Shown here one piece after another: positions 25,699-33,836 of a stretch of DNA of 37,839 bases. The position numbers were made by a program, and so were the translations under genes. Each line of letters begins with the position of its first letter. The first letter of the stretch is position 1. A model generated the notes under the pieces. The model was given only the letters and a program-made list of their open reading frames with translations. It made no database searches and was not told where the DNA came from. The DNA is from Bacteroidales bacterium (GTDB lineage: Bacteria > Bacteroidota > Bacteroidia > Bacteroidales > F082), in NCBI GenBank assembly GCA_015491905.1, contig WGGC01000157.1:1-37839 (forward strand), given 5' to 3'.

Positions 25699-26814
25699 TT
25701 ATAAGTCTTTAATATAAACCCGTCTTCTTTTATGTTGTATATGGTCAAAATTTTTCCAATTGGCAATAATTTTATGGTTTGTTTCAAAGTTTCCTGTGCT
25801 TTCGATATATTTTATTCCGTCTTGTAACATTTGTTTTTGTATTTCAGCATACATTATTACTGCTACTCCCTGACTTTCATAGGGATCTTTGGAGCCCCCC
25901 AATAAGAAATCAAGTACTTTAGGATTTTTCATGGCTTTCATCAAATGATAAAACCCGAATGGGAATAATCTGCCATGGGCTTTTTGCATTGCAACTGATA
26001 ATGAAGGGACAGCAACCATAAAACCTACAATTTCATTATCTTTTTTTACAATAACAACATATTTCGGATTAATTACTTTAAGGTATTTATCCTCATACAT
26101 TTTCATCATTTTCTTACCGATAGGAACTACGAAAGGCAAGGGTTTGAAAGCTTCATTAAAAACCTCAAACATAGCTTCTGTATATGGAAGCATTTCTTTT
26201 GTTTTTTTAAACCTTACAACTTCAAAACCATAGCGTTTTTTAATCATTTCTGCCCCTCTTAAAGCTTTTTTAATAGCATATTCTCCAAGTGTTAAGCGGA
26301 ATTCCAGCCAGTCAATTTCTTTTTTAAAACCATCATTTTCCAGAAAATCTCTGTAATAGGGCATGTGATAAACGGAAGCAACCGAGGGTAAATAATCGAA
26401 ACCTTCAATTAATAAACCTTGATTATCAAGATTTGTATAACCTAAGGGGCCATGTATTTCAGTCATTCCTTTTTCTTTTAGCCAAGAGGAAGCCGTTTTC
26501 ATGAGGGCGTTATAAACTTCTTCATCATCAAAAAGTTCCATTTTTGAAAAACGACCTTGTTTTCTTCCGGTTTTTTCAAGATATTTATAATTAATTATAG
26601 CACTTATTCTACCAACAGGCTTATCATTGCGAAAAGCAATCCAGGATTTGGTGTCGCTGAATTCCATAGCCGGGTTTTTGGTAGGATCCATTGATTTTAT
26701 TTCATCTGAGATAATTGGAGGAACCCAATACTTATTATTTTTATATATATCAAAGGGTAATTTTACGAATTCTCTTTTGTCTTTATATGTTTTAACTTCC
26801 TTAATTTTGGTCAT
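25699..26814 (-). CDS. GNAT-superfamily-like protein, substrate unknown
   Basis: The protein resembles a family of about 370-residue proteins in Bacteroidota built on acyl-CoA N-acyltransferase folds. The N-terminal part (1-110) carries WIAFRNDKPVGRISAIIN, the usual GNAT strand pair around a GR motif. The second part has VVIVKKDNEIVGFMVAVP (about 253-270), a second such strand pair, and MYAEIQKQMLQDGIKYIESTGNFETN (in part) near the C terminus, like GNAT helix 4. No transmembrane segment is present. A tandem-GNAT arrangement related to FemAB-type enzymes is possible. I cannot name its substrate. It stands alone, with a -7 box 25 nt upstream. Confidence 0.7.
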   Translation of the reverse strand: MTKIKEVKTYKDKREFVKLPFDIYKNNKYWVPPIISDEIKSMDPTKNPAMEFSDTKSWIAFRNDKPVGRISAIINYKYLEKTGRKQGRFSKMELFDDEEVYNALMKTASSWLKEKGMTEIHGPLGYTNLDNQGLLIEGFDYLPSVASVYHMPYYRDFLENDGFKKEIDWLEFRLTLGEYAIKKALRGAEMIKKRYGFEVVRFKKTKEMLPYTEAMFEVFNEAFKPLPFVVPIGKKMMKMYEDKYLKVINPKYVVIVKKDNEIVGFMVAVPSLSVAMQKAHGRLFPFGFYHLMKAMKNPKVLDFLLGGSKDPYESQGVAVIMYAEIQKQMLQDGIKYIESTGNFETNHKIIANWKNFDHIQHKRRRVYIKDL

Positions 26815-26838
26815 TATGTCAATATTTTAAAAAGATCA

Positions 26839-26846
26839 CAAACATA
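26839..26846 (-). promoter_or_regulatory. Putative -7 box of the GNAT-like gene
   Basis: TATGTTTG on the minus strand matches TAnnTTTG, 25 nt before the start codon. A -33 TTTG is not seen. Confidence 0.4.
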
Positions 26847-26905
26847 ATTAAATTTATTTTTATGATACTTTAAAAAAATAAAATAGTAATTTCATTTTTT
26901 ATCTG

Positions 26906-26913
26906 TATTTTTG
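26906..26913 (+). promoter_or_regulatory. Putative -7 box of the receiver gene
   Basis: TATTTTTG matches TAnnTTTG, 65 nt before the start at 26978. It lies back to back with the GNAT-like gene's box in a 163-nt divergent spacer. Confidence 0.4.
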
Positions 26914-26977
26914 CAGTTCATCCAAGACTAAATTTTTACTTAAAAAAGTACTAATATTTACTATATTAAACAATTTT

Positions 26978-27397
26978 ATGAAGCCAATAAATACAGACAT
27001 TTTACTTATTGAAGACAATCCTGTTGATAGTACACTTTTTTTAAAAGCTCTAAGAAAGTATTCTTCTATAAATAAAATTGAAATTGCTGAAAAAGGAAAT
27101 GAAGCTTTAAAGATGCTTTTTCAATTAAAGATTTCTCCAAAAATAATTATTTTGGATCTTGGTCTTCCTGATATGAACGGACTGGAAGTATTAAAAAAAA
27201 TTAAAGAAAAGAAAATCACTAAAAACATTCCTGTTATTGTTTTTTCCGGATCTGACCTGTCACAAAATAAGGAGCTAGCCGAGAATTATGGCGTTTTTGA
27301 ATATTTCATTAAACCTGTTAGTTACAATCAATATATTCAATGTGTAAAAAATATAACTCAGTTGTGGGAAAGAGTTGTCAATAAAGAAGGTGCTTGA
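26978..27397 (+). CDS. Single-domain response regulator (receiver only)
   Basis: The 139 residues form one CheY-like receiver domain without an output domain. The acidic pocket is Glu12-Asp13, the phosphate acceptor is Asp60 (ILDLGLP), the switch Ser90 lies in VFSGSD, and Lys112 is in IKPVSY. The sequence resembles Rcp1-type receivers that pair with PAS or phytochrome-like kinases. It is followed 106 nt later by a hybrid kinase on the same strand, so it may serve as a phosphate donor or acceptor in the same relay. Its physiological output is not known. Confidence 0.92.
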   Translation: MKPINTDILLIEDNPVDSTLFLKALRKYSSINKIEIAEKGNEALKMLFQLKISPKIIILDLGLPDMNGLEVLKKIKEKKITKNIPVIVFSGSDLSQNKELAENYGVFEYFIKPVSYNQYIQCVKNITQLWERVVNKEGA

Positions 27398-27503
27398 ATT
27401 TTATAAATATTAAACGTAATATATAGTATATGTTTTATTTTGCCCAGGTTGATAGAAATGGATAGTATTTGTTACTAAGAAATTAAAGAAAATAAAAAAA
27501 ACG

Positions 27504-29807
27504 ATGTTAAAAATTCTCTTATTGGAAGATAATAAAAATGATGTAGAATTATTACGGGTAAATTTACTCAAACAAATTGATGAATTCTCAATTATTAACG
27601 TTGATAATGAAAAAGACTTTATTAGTAATTTACATAATAGTTCCAGTGATATAATTATTGCTGATTATCGCCTTCCTTCTTACTCCGGGTTAGAAGCATT
27701 GGCTTACAGGAATAAATATTATCCTACTTTACCTTTTATTATTCTTACCGGGTCTATGAATGAACAAATTGCTGTTTCTTGTATGAAAGCCGGCGCTGAT
27801 GATTATGTTTTAAAGGAACATATTAAAAGAATAGGTGCAGCCATTGAAACTGCTGTTCATATTAAAAAACTTGAGAAACAACAACTGGAGGCTGAACATA
27901 ACCTGATTTATGAGAAAGAGTTATATAAAAATTTATTTGTTTTAAGTCCGGTGGGATTGATTATTGAAGATAGTAAGGGTGTAATAATTGATGTTAATGA
28001 AGCAGTTTTAAAGACAACCGGATATTCCCGTAATGAGTTAATAGGAAAACATATTAGTATTTTTGAGCCTGAACATGATTTACAAAAGGTAAAGGAAAAT
28101 ATTGATAAGATAAATAACGGGGAGACGTTAAGTCTTGAAGTAGTCAGTATTGGAAAAAACGGAAGCCGTCATTACACGGAACTAACAGAAACAAAAATTA
28201 CTTTTCCGGGAGGTAGAACCGGGATACTTTCCATTAATAATGACATTACTCCAAGAAAAAAGATTGAAGAAGACTTATTGAAAAGTAATCAAAGTCTTGC
28301 AATGGCTCAGGAGATTGGAAATATTGGAAGTTGGGATAATGATCTTATAAATAACAAAATATATTGGTCTGATCAAACATTTAGGCAATTTGGTTTAGAT
28401 CCTTCTAAAGATAAGCCCTCTGACAAACTTTTTAAACAAAACATACATCCTGATGATTTGGAAAAAGTTGAACTGGCAATTGAAAAAACCTTTAAATCAC
28501 TGGAACCTTATGATATTAAGGTTAAGATGAGGCGGTCGGACGGCACAGTATGGTTTATGCATGCACACGGAAGAATTATCACAAATGATAAAGGGAAACC
28601 AATACGATTTATTGGCATCCAACAAGATATTACAGATATTGTAAAAAACACTAAAGAATTAATAAGAGCAAAAGAATCTGCAGAAGAAAGTAACAGACTA
28701 AAATCAGAGTTTCTTGCCAACCTTTCTCATGAAATTCGTACTCCAATGAATGGTATTATTGGCTTTGCGAGTTTGTTGGAGCAGGAAGAACTCCGTCAGG
28801 AAGAAAGAAAGAATTTTTCACAAATAATTATTAACAGCAGCAAGCAGTTATTAAGAATTATTGACGATTTAATAGAGATATCAAAATTGCAGACCCGGCA
28901 GGTGAAAACCTATGTTAAGGAGTTAAATATTGGGGATTTGCTTATAGAATTGTTTACTATATTTGAATTAAAAGGCAAATCTTCCGGAATATCCTTTTAT
29001 GTTAATAATGCATTAAAGCCAAATGAGCAGATTATAATTACAGATGGCAGTAAAGTTAAAAAAGTATTGGAAAATTTGCTGGAAAATGCTTTTAAATTTA
29101 CAAAAGAAGGAATGATTGAATTGGGTGTTGAAAAAAGGGAAAAGGAATTGGTTTTTTATGTTAAAGATTCGGGAATAGGGATAGAAAAAAATAAACAAGA
29201 ATTAATTTTCGAACGATTTTCGCAGGAAGAAAAGGAAATATCCAGAAAGTCCGGTGGATTAGGATTAGGATTGAGTATAGCAAAGGAAAATGTAAATTTA
29301 TTAAATGGAAAAATATGGGTAGAATCTGTTAAAGGTGAAGGATCTGCTTTTTATTTTGCATTACCTTTAGAAAAGAATAATGAAAATAAACCTGATTCGA
29401 CAGAAAAAACAGACGGTATTATAAAAGATACTGGAAAACAGGTGGTAGTAGTAGCCGAAGACGAAGAGGTTAACTTTCAGTATATTTCACTGTTATTAAA
29501 AAAATATTCTAAGCCCTTAACTGTATTACACGCTAAAAATGGTAAAGAGGCTGTTGATTTTTGTAAGTCTGAAACTAAAATCTCACTTATATTAATGGAT
29601 GTTAAGATGCCGGTAATGAATGGTTTGGAAGCAACAAAAATCATAAAAAAAATGTTTTCGGACTTGCCGGTTGTTGCACAAACTGCCTATACCAGGCCTG
29701 AAGACCGTGAGAGAGCTATAGAAGCCGGTGTTGATGAATTTATTTCCAAACCTTTTCAGAAAAAAGCTTTTTATGCACTGCTTGACAGGTTTCTGGATGA
29801 AAAATAA
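27504..29807 (+). CDS. Soluble hybrid histidine kinase (REC-PAS-PAS-HisKA-HATPase-REC)
   Basis: The 767-residue protein has an N-terminal receiver (1-120, Asp54, Lys104) and PAS 1 (about 135-255). PAS 2 with a PAC-like end (about 270-380) follows. The HisKA domain has His409 in LSHEIRTPMNG. The ATPase domain has N-box Asn528, G1 DSGIGI (555-560) and G2 GGLGLGL (584-590). The C-terminal receiver (645-765) has Asp699 and Lys749. No membrane helix is seen, so it senses a cytoplasmic signal. The order receiver-first suggests that another kinase controls it, perhaps with the adjacent single receiver. PAS ligands cannot be told. There is no output regulator nearby. Confidence 0.93.
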   Translation: MLKILLLEDNKNDVELLRVNLLKQIDEFSIINVDNEKDFISNLHNSSSDIIIADYRLPSYSGLEALAYRNKYYPTLPFIILTGSMNEQIAVSCMKAGADDYVLKEHIKRIGAAIETAVHIKKLEKQQLEAEHNLIYEKELYKNLFVLSPVGLIIEDSKGVIIDVNEAVLKTTGYSRNELIGKHISIFEPEHDLQKVKENIDKINNGETLSLEVVSIGKNGSRHYTELTETKITFPGGRTGILSINNDITPRKKIEEDLLKSNQSLAMAQEIGNIGSWDNDLINNKIYWSDQTFRQFGLDPSKDKPSDKLFKQNIHPDDLEKVELAIEKTFKSLEPYDIKVKMRRSDGTVWFMHAHGRIITNDKGKPIRFIGIQQDITDIVKNTKELIRAKESAEESNRLKSEFLANLSHEIRTPMNGIIGFASLLEQEELRQEERKNFSQIIINSSKQLLRIIDDLIEISKLQTRQVKTYVKELNIGDLLIELFTIFELKGKSSGISFYVNNALKPNEQIIITDGSKVKKVLENLLENAFKFTKEGMIELGVEKREKELVFYVKDSGIGIEKNKQELIFERFSQEEKEISRKSGGLGLGLSIAKENVNLLNGKIWVESVKGEGSAFYFALPLEKNNENKPDSTEKTDGIIKDTGKQVVVVAEDEEVNFQYISLLLKKYSKPLTVLHAKNGKEAVDFCKSETKISLILMDVKMPVMNGLEATKIIKKMFSDLPVVAQTAYTRPEDRERAIEAGVDEFISKPFQKKAFYALLDRFLDEK

Positions 29808-29878
29808 ATATTCGTACTTAATTCTTAAAAGCTGATAAGGACTTCATATATTATTTAGTTTCAGTAAGAATCATGTCT

Positions 29879-30463
29879 TTATTTTGACGATGATAACAAG
29901 AACCGGACTAAATTTTGAATCGCCTTACCCCGGTGGCTGATTTTATTTTTCAGTTCTGTGTTTATTTCGGCAAAAGTTTGGTTGTAACCACTGGGAACAA
30001 ATACAGGGTCGTAGCCAAAACCTTTATTTCCTTTTTTTTCTGTCAGAATTTGACCTTCAACAACACCTTCAAAGAAATATTCTTTATTGTTGTAAATTAA
30101 TGAAATAACAGTTTTAAAACGTGCTTTTCTATTTTTAATTCCTTTTAATTCTGTCAATAGTTTTTCTACATTTTGTTCATAGGTAGCCTTTTCACCGGCG
30201 TATCGCGCAGAGAAAACACCCGGTTCCCCGTTTAGGGCATCCACTTCGAGACCGGTATCATCAGCAAAGCAATTTTGTGAAAATCGCTGAACTAAATAAT
30301 GGGATTTTTGAGAAGCGTTTTCTTTTAATGTAAACCCTGTTTCGGGTATTTCATCATATAGTCCTATGTCGTTTAGAGACAGGATTTTGAATTTATCAGA
30401 AAGTAATTTTTTAACCTCTTGCAGTTTATGTTTATTATGTGTTGCAAAAATAATTTGTTCCAT
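29879..30463 (-). CDS. rdgB: XTP/dITP pyrophosphatase (Ham1/RdgB)
   Basis: RdgB hydrolyses XTP, ITP and dITP to monophosphates and keeps deaminated purines out of DNA and RNA. The N-terminal THNKHKLQEV (8-17) is the nucleotide-binding signature. FADDTGLEVDALNGEPGV carries the metal-binding acidic residues, GFGYDPVF binds the base and triphosphate, and KISHRGKAI with SHR completes the site. Length is 194 residues, normal. The gene runs towards the hybrid kinase gene with 71 nt between stop codons and no clear terminator. Confidence 0.96.
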   Translation of the reverse strand: MEQIIFATHNKHKLQEVKKLLSDKFKILSLNDIGLYDEIPETGFTLKENASQKSHYLVQRFSQNCFADDTGLEVDALNGEPGVFSARYAGEKATYEQNVEKLLTELKGIKNRKARFKTVISLIYNNKEYFFEGVVEGQILTEKKGNKGFGYDPVFVPSGYNQTFAEINTELKNKISHRGKAIQNLVRFLLSSSK

Positions 30464-30478
30464 ATTTATTATTTAGTA

Positions 30479-30486
30479 CAAAAGTA
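30479..30486 (-). promoter_or_regulatory. Putative -7 box of rdgB with very short leader
   Basis: TACTTTTG on the minus strand matches TAnnTTTG. Only 15 nt separate it from the rdgB start codon, so the transcript would have a leader of about 10 nt. Confidence 0.45.
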
Positions 30487-30554
30487 GAAAAAAGAAGATT
30501 TGTATTATTATATAATTTTTGTCGGGTTAGATAATATAAATATTTTGTGGATTT

Positions 30555-30729
30555 CAGGTAGGGGGGGAAGTGGCAGCCCGGAGCAGTAAAACAGAGATTG
30601 TACCCGGTGAGGCAGGGCGACCTGAGGAGCCCCTGAAAAACCGTTGGTACAACCTGTTTTACTGTGAGGACTATAACGTACCACCCGGTAGGGTTAGCGG
30701 CGGCTTTGTGCGCAGGAACCTAACCTGCC
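30555..30729 (+). repeat. Structured G+C-rich intergenic element, copy B
   Basis: A 175-bp element related to those at 19787 and 34941. Helices: terminal CAGGT/ACCTG (30555-30559/30723-30727); CAGTAAAACAG/CTGTTTTACTG (30584-30594/30654-30664); TTGTACC/GGTACAA (30598-30604/30646-30652); CGGT/ACCG (30605-30608/30640-30643); and GGC/GCC closing the loop with GGCGAC. The 5' block AGTGGCAGC is conserved and the 3' block reads GGACTATAACG. An extra GGTTAG/CTAACC hairpin (30692-30697/30720-30725) competes with the terminal helix. It lies 36 nt past the phosphatase gene's stop codon and fills the spacer to rdgB. Confidence 0.8.
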
Positions 30730-30764
30730 AACTATAAATAAAACATATCTAATTAAAAAATAAA

Positions 30765-31670
30765 TTATTTCTGCATATTTTGAGAAAAAGAAAAGTAGGG
30801 AAATAACAATTTGCTAAACCATAAAAAAACGGGAGCTGTAATTAGTCCGCCAATGACATCAAAAAAATAGTGTGCTTTTATGTAAACAGTTGCAAAACAA
30901 ATTAATATGGCTAAAATAAGGAATATCCAAAACCAGATTTTAAATTTTTTGAAGGTTAGTAAAACCATAAGCCATGCTATACCTACATGTGAACTGGGGA
31001 ATGCGCCGGTAGGGCCGTCGCCGGCTTTGTCGGCAAGGTTGACCAACTGACTGAAAATGCCTGAATGGATGCGGGAATTAAAAGGAGGTTTTAAATAATA
31101 AATGGGGCCTTCGGTAGGCAGGAATATAAATATCAGATAATAAAGAAAAAAGGAAGCCATAATAATAAAAATGACTTTTTCGGTTTCTGCCGGATATTTT
31201 ATGTAAAATAAAATGGCACCCCCAAAAACAATAAAATAATAAGAGAAATATCCGAAGTTAAGTAACTCACTAAACCAATGCATAGAGAAATTTTTAGAAA
31301 AGGCAACGGAAGGCAAGTATCCAAATAATTTTTCTTCTAATCCTATAAACCAACTGTCAAGATAATGATGGACGAAAAGGTGATTCATATAGGCTGTTTC
31401 TTGAAAAAAATATGCCAGCAGTAATAATGGATAGAATAGATGAATTAAATATATAATGTTGCTTTTGTGCCTGGATTCCAATTCTATAAGTACAAGAATA
31501 AATATCAATATTCCCAACCGGATAATTAAATGACCTGCAACATCAGGCAAAAACCGGGCAAATATAATTTGAAAAGTTGCCGTTATCACAATGTAGATAA
31601 TTGTAATAAGGTCGGCTGGCTGAAGAAAACTAAAGAGACGGGAATTTGCCGAAATAGAGCTTTTTATCAT
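30765..31670 (-). CDS. PAP2-superfamily membrane phosphatase
   Basis: This is a multi-pass membrane protein with a PAP2-type phosphatase domain in its C-terminal half. The motifs are PTEGPIYYLKPPFNSR (185-200) in place of motif 1, FPSSHVG with His228 (motif 2) and KAHYFFDVIGG with His267 and Asp271 (motif 3). About six helices flank them. Related enzymes dephosphorylate lipid phosphates such as undecaprenyl pyrophosphate, phosphatidate or inositol phospholipids; the sequence does not decide. The start overlaps the ddl stop by 4 nt (ATGA). Coupling to a peptidoglycan gene makes a lipid-carrier role plausible, which is inference. Confidence 0.85.
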   Translation of the reverse strand: MIKSSISANSRLFSFLQPADLITIIYIVITATFQIIFARFLPDVAGHLIIRLGILIFILVLIELESRHKSNIIYLIHLFYPLLLLAYFFQETAYMNHLFVHHYLDSWFIGLEEKLFGYLPSVAFSKNFSMHWFSELLNFGYFSYYFIVFGGAILFYIKYPAETEKVIFIIMASFFLYYLIFIFLPTEGPIYYLKPPFNSRIHSGIFSQLVNLADKAGDGPTGAFPSSHVGIAWLMVLLTFKKFKIWFWIFLILAILICFATVYIKAHYFFDVIGGLITAPVFLWFSKLLFPYFSFSQNMQK

Positions 31671-32641
31671 GAAAACAAGTTGTCTATTACCATTGTAAAT
31701 AATTTTTTTTCTGTGAGGCCGTATGCACGCGCTTGTTGAGGAAGAATGCTGGCTGTTGTCATTCCCGGTATGGAATTGACTTCCAAAAAGAAAATTTCAT
31801 TATCAGACAGGATATAATCAAATCGCACAAACCCTTTACAATCCATTTTTTCATATAAAAAGCGGGATAATGTTTGGATGTCCTCAGCTGTTTCCTGAGG
31901 TATAACGGCAGGTGTGACTTCCTCAGATTTTCCATGAGTATATTTGGCTTCATAGTCGAAAAAGGTGTTATCGGTTTTTATTTCTGTAATGGGGAAAACC
32001 AGTATTTTATTTTTATGGGTAACAATACCACAAGCAAGTTCGCGACCTAAAACGGCTTTTTCAATTAAAATGCGATTGTCGTGGGCAAAAGCGTTTTGTA
32101 TGGCATTGTCGAATTCGGATTCATTGTTTACTTTTGAAACTCCAACGCTGGATCCGCTTCGGGAAGGTTTAATAAACAAAGGAAAGCCCAGACTTTCTAT
32201 AACGGCTTTTTTGTTAAGTTTTTCATTTTTTCTGAATGAAAAACTTGCTGCTGTTTTAATGTCGAAAGATCTTACGAAAATGTTACAAAGATATTTGTTG
32301 AATGTTAAAACAGAGGCATCTACACCACAACTTGAATATGGAATGTTCAGCATATCGAAATAACCCTGTAGTTTTCCGTCTTCGCCGGGAGACCCGTGTA
32401 TTGCATTAAAAACTGCATCAAAAGTAATTGTTTCGTTGTTAAAGGTTACGCTGAAGTCCTCTTTTTTGACAGGATATTTTTTTCCGTCAGAAGAAAGTAG
32501 TGACCATTGTATCCCTTTAATTTCGATTAAAAATGGACGGTATTTTTCAGAATCTATATTTTCAAATACCCTTTTTCCACTTTCCATAGATATTTCATAT
32601 TCTCCGGTGTTTCCACCACAAACAATGGCAATATTTTTCAT
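31667..32641 (-). CDS. ddl: D-alanine--D-alanine ligase
   Basis: Ddl is a cytoplasmic ATP-grasp enzyme that makes D-Ala-D-Ala for peptidoglycan. The N-terminal block IVCGGNTGEYEISMESG (6-22) resembles the family GGxSxEhexS motif. HGSPGEDGKLQGYFDMLNIPYSSCG (in part) binds D-Ala. PSRSGSSVGVSKV is the ATP/phosphate loop. FLEVNSIPGMTT carries the metal-binding Glu/Asn and the last D-Ala contacts. Length is 324 residues. It leads a two-gene unit with the PAP2 phosphatase and diverges from the PASTA protein gene, a grouping of cell-envelope genes. Confidence 0.95.
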   Translation of the reverse strand: MKNIAIVCGGNTGEYEISMESGKRVFENIDSEKYRPFLIEIKGIQWSLLSSDGKKYPVKKEDFSVTFNNETITFDAVFNAIHGSPGEDGKLQGYFDMLNIPYSSCGVDASVLTFNKYLCNIFVRSFDIKTAASFSFRKNEKLNKKAVIESLGFPLFIKPSRSGSSVGVSKVNNESEFDNAIQNAFAHDNRILIEKAVLGRELACGIVTHKNKILVFPITEIKTDNTFFDYEAKYTHGKSEEVTPAVIPQETAEDIQTLSRFLYEKMDCKGFVRFDYILSDNEIFFLEVNSIPGMTTASILPQQARAYGLTEKKLFTMVIDNLFS

Positions 32642-32714
32642 CTGTTTATAATTTTATTCTTCACAAGTAGTACAAATGTCGGCCATACTTATAATAAGCA
32701 GTTATAAATTTATT

Positions 32715-32781
32715 CAAAAATATCATTTATTCCTGTTACAAATTTTTACCGGCAATTTTAAGACAATAATTTTTACCTTTG
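32715..32781. promoter_or_regulatory. Divergent -7 boxes for ddl and the PASTA gene
   Basis: On the minus strand TATTTTTG (32715-32722) matches TAnnTTTG for ddl. On the plus strand TACCTTTG (32774-32781) matches it for the PASTA gene. Their -33 boxes are weak; for ddl a TTTG lies 16 nt away, shorter than usual. The plus-strand leader would be about 110 nt. Confidence 0.4.
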
Positions 32782-32897
32782 TCCGGTTTTAAGTTACAGG
32801 TATCTGTTTATTTATAAAAAATAATGAAACAGGATTTTTATGTAGCAAAGTTATAAATTAAAGCCTTAATTATTACTAACCAAGATAGAATTTAGCC

Positions 32898-33788
32898 ATG
32901 GGTTTCTTTTATTTTATGGGAAAGAAAAAGTTTTATTATAATTTAGTCATTGCCATTTTGGTTACCTTACTAATTTTGTGGGGTGTTCTGCAATCATTAG
33001 ATTGGTATACGCGCCATGGAGAAGTATATATAGTACCTAATTTTACGGGAAATACATTGCAAACTTTGGATGCTAAACATTATAACGAATTTTTCCACTT
33101 CGAAGTCATTGATTCTGTTTACAGCAAAACACAGGCTCCCGGTTCTGTAGTTATGCAAAATCCACCTCCGGGTTCCAGAGTTAAACAGGGCAGAAATGTT
33201 TACCTTACTGTAGTTGCCAAAATGCCTGAAATGGTTAAAATGCCCAACCTTCTGAATTTATCCCTTAGGCAGGCACTGGTAACGCTTCATCAGAAAGGAC
33301 TTCCTGTAAAAAATTTAATTTATATTAATTATTTTGCCCGCAATGCTATTGTTGATCAGTTATGGAATGGAGAACCCATTGAGCCTAATACGGAAATCCC
33401 CAAGGGAACTAATATTTCGCTGGTGGTAGGGAAAGGAAATAACCCAGCACAGGTTCCATTGCCTTTTCTTATTGGAAAAACTATGAAACAAGCACGCCGG
33501 GCATTACATTTCGCCTCTTTAAATGTTGGGGATCAGTATTTTCTCGACGGCCAGGATACTGCACATTCCAGAGTTTATCGTATGGAGCCTGAAGCTTTTT
33601 CACATACTCTTATGAATCCCGGTGATTCTGTTAGCTTATGGTATCGATCAGATGAAAATTTCAACTTTAAAAATTATATACAACAACTCGAATCAGATAC
33701 ATTACAAATGGATTCAACACGTATGGACAGTATCATGAGGAGCAACAGTGTTGTAAAATCAGATTCTCTTTCCTCAAATCATTTTTAA
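32898..33788 (+). CDS. Membrane-anchored protein with three PASTA domains
   Basis: One N-terminal transmembrane helix (about 14-32) is followed by three PASTA domains in the periplasm (about 43-107, 111-178 and 186-250), each with the V-PN or V-LPFLIGKTM-type start and a P-G turn near its end. The last 45 residues are polar and rich in Asp and Ser. PASTA domains bind muropeptides or beta-lactams in kinases and penicillin-binding proteins; here no kinase or transpeptidase part is present. The start may be Met9 at 32922 (MGKKKFYYN), which looks more natural before the helix. rluD follows by 48 nt and ddl diverges, linking it to cell-wall metabolism. Confidence 0.88.
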   Translation: MGFFYFMGKKKFYYNLVIAILVTLLILWGVLQSLDWYTRHGEVYIVPNFTGNTLQTLDAKHYNEFFHFEVIDSVYSKTQAPGSVVMQNPPPGSRVKQGRNVYLTVVAKMPEMVKMPNLLNLSLRQALVTLHQKGLPVKNLIYINYFARNAIVDQLWNGEPIEPNTEIPKGTNISLVVGKGNNPAQVPLPFLIGKTMKQARRALHFASLNVGDQYFLDGQDTAHSRVYRMEPEAFSHTLMNPGDSVSLWYRSDENFNFKNYIQQLESDTLQMDSTRMDSIMRSNSVVKSDSLSSNHF

Positions 33789-33836
33789 TATTAACTACCT
33801 GAAAAAATTATTTTTCCAATCGGAAAAATCACTACT

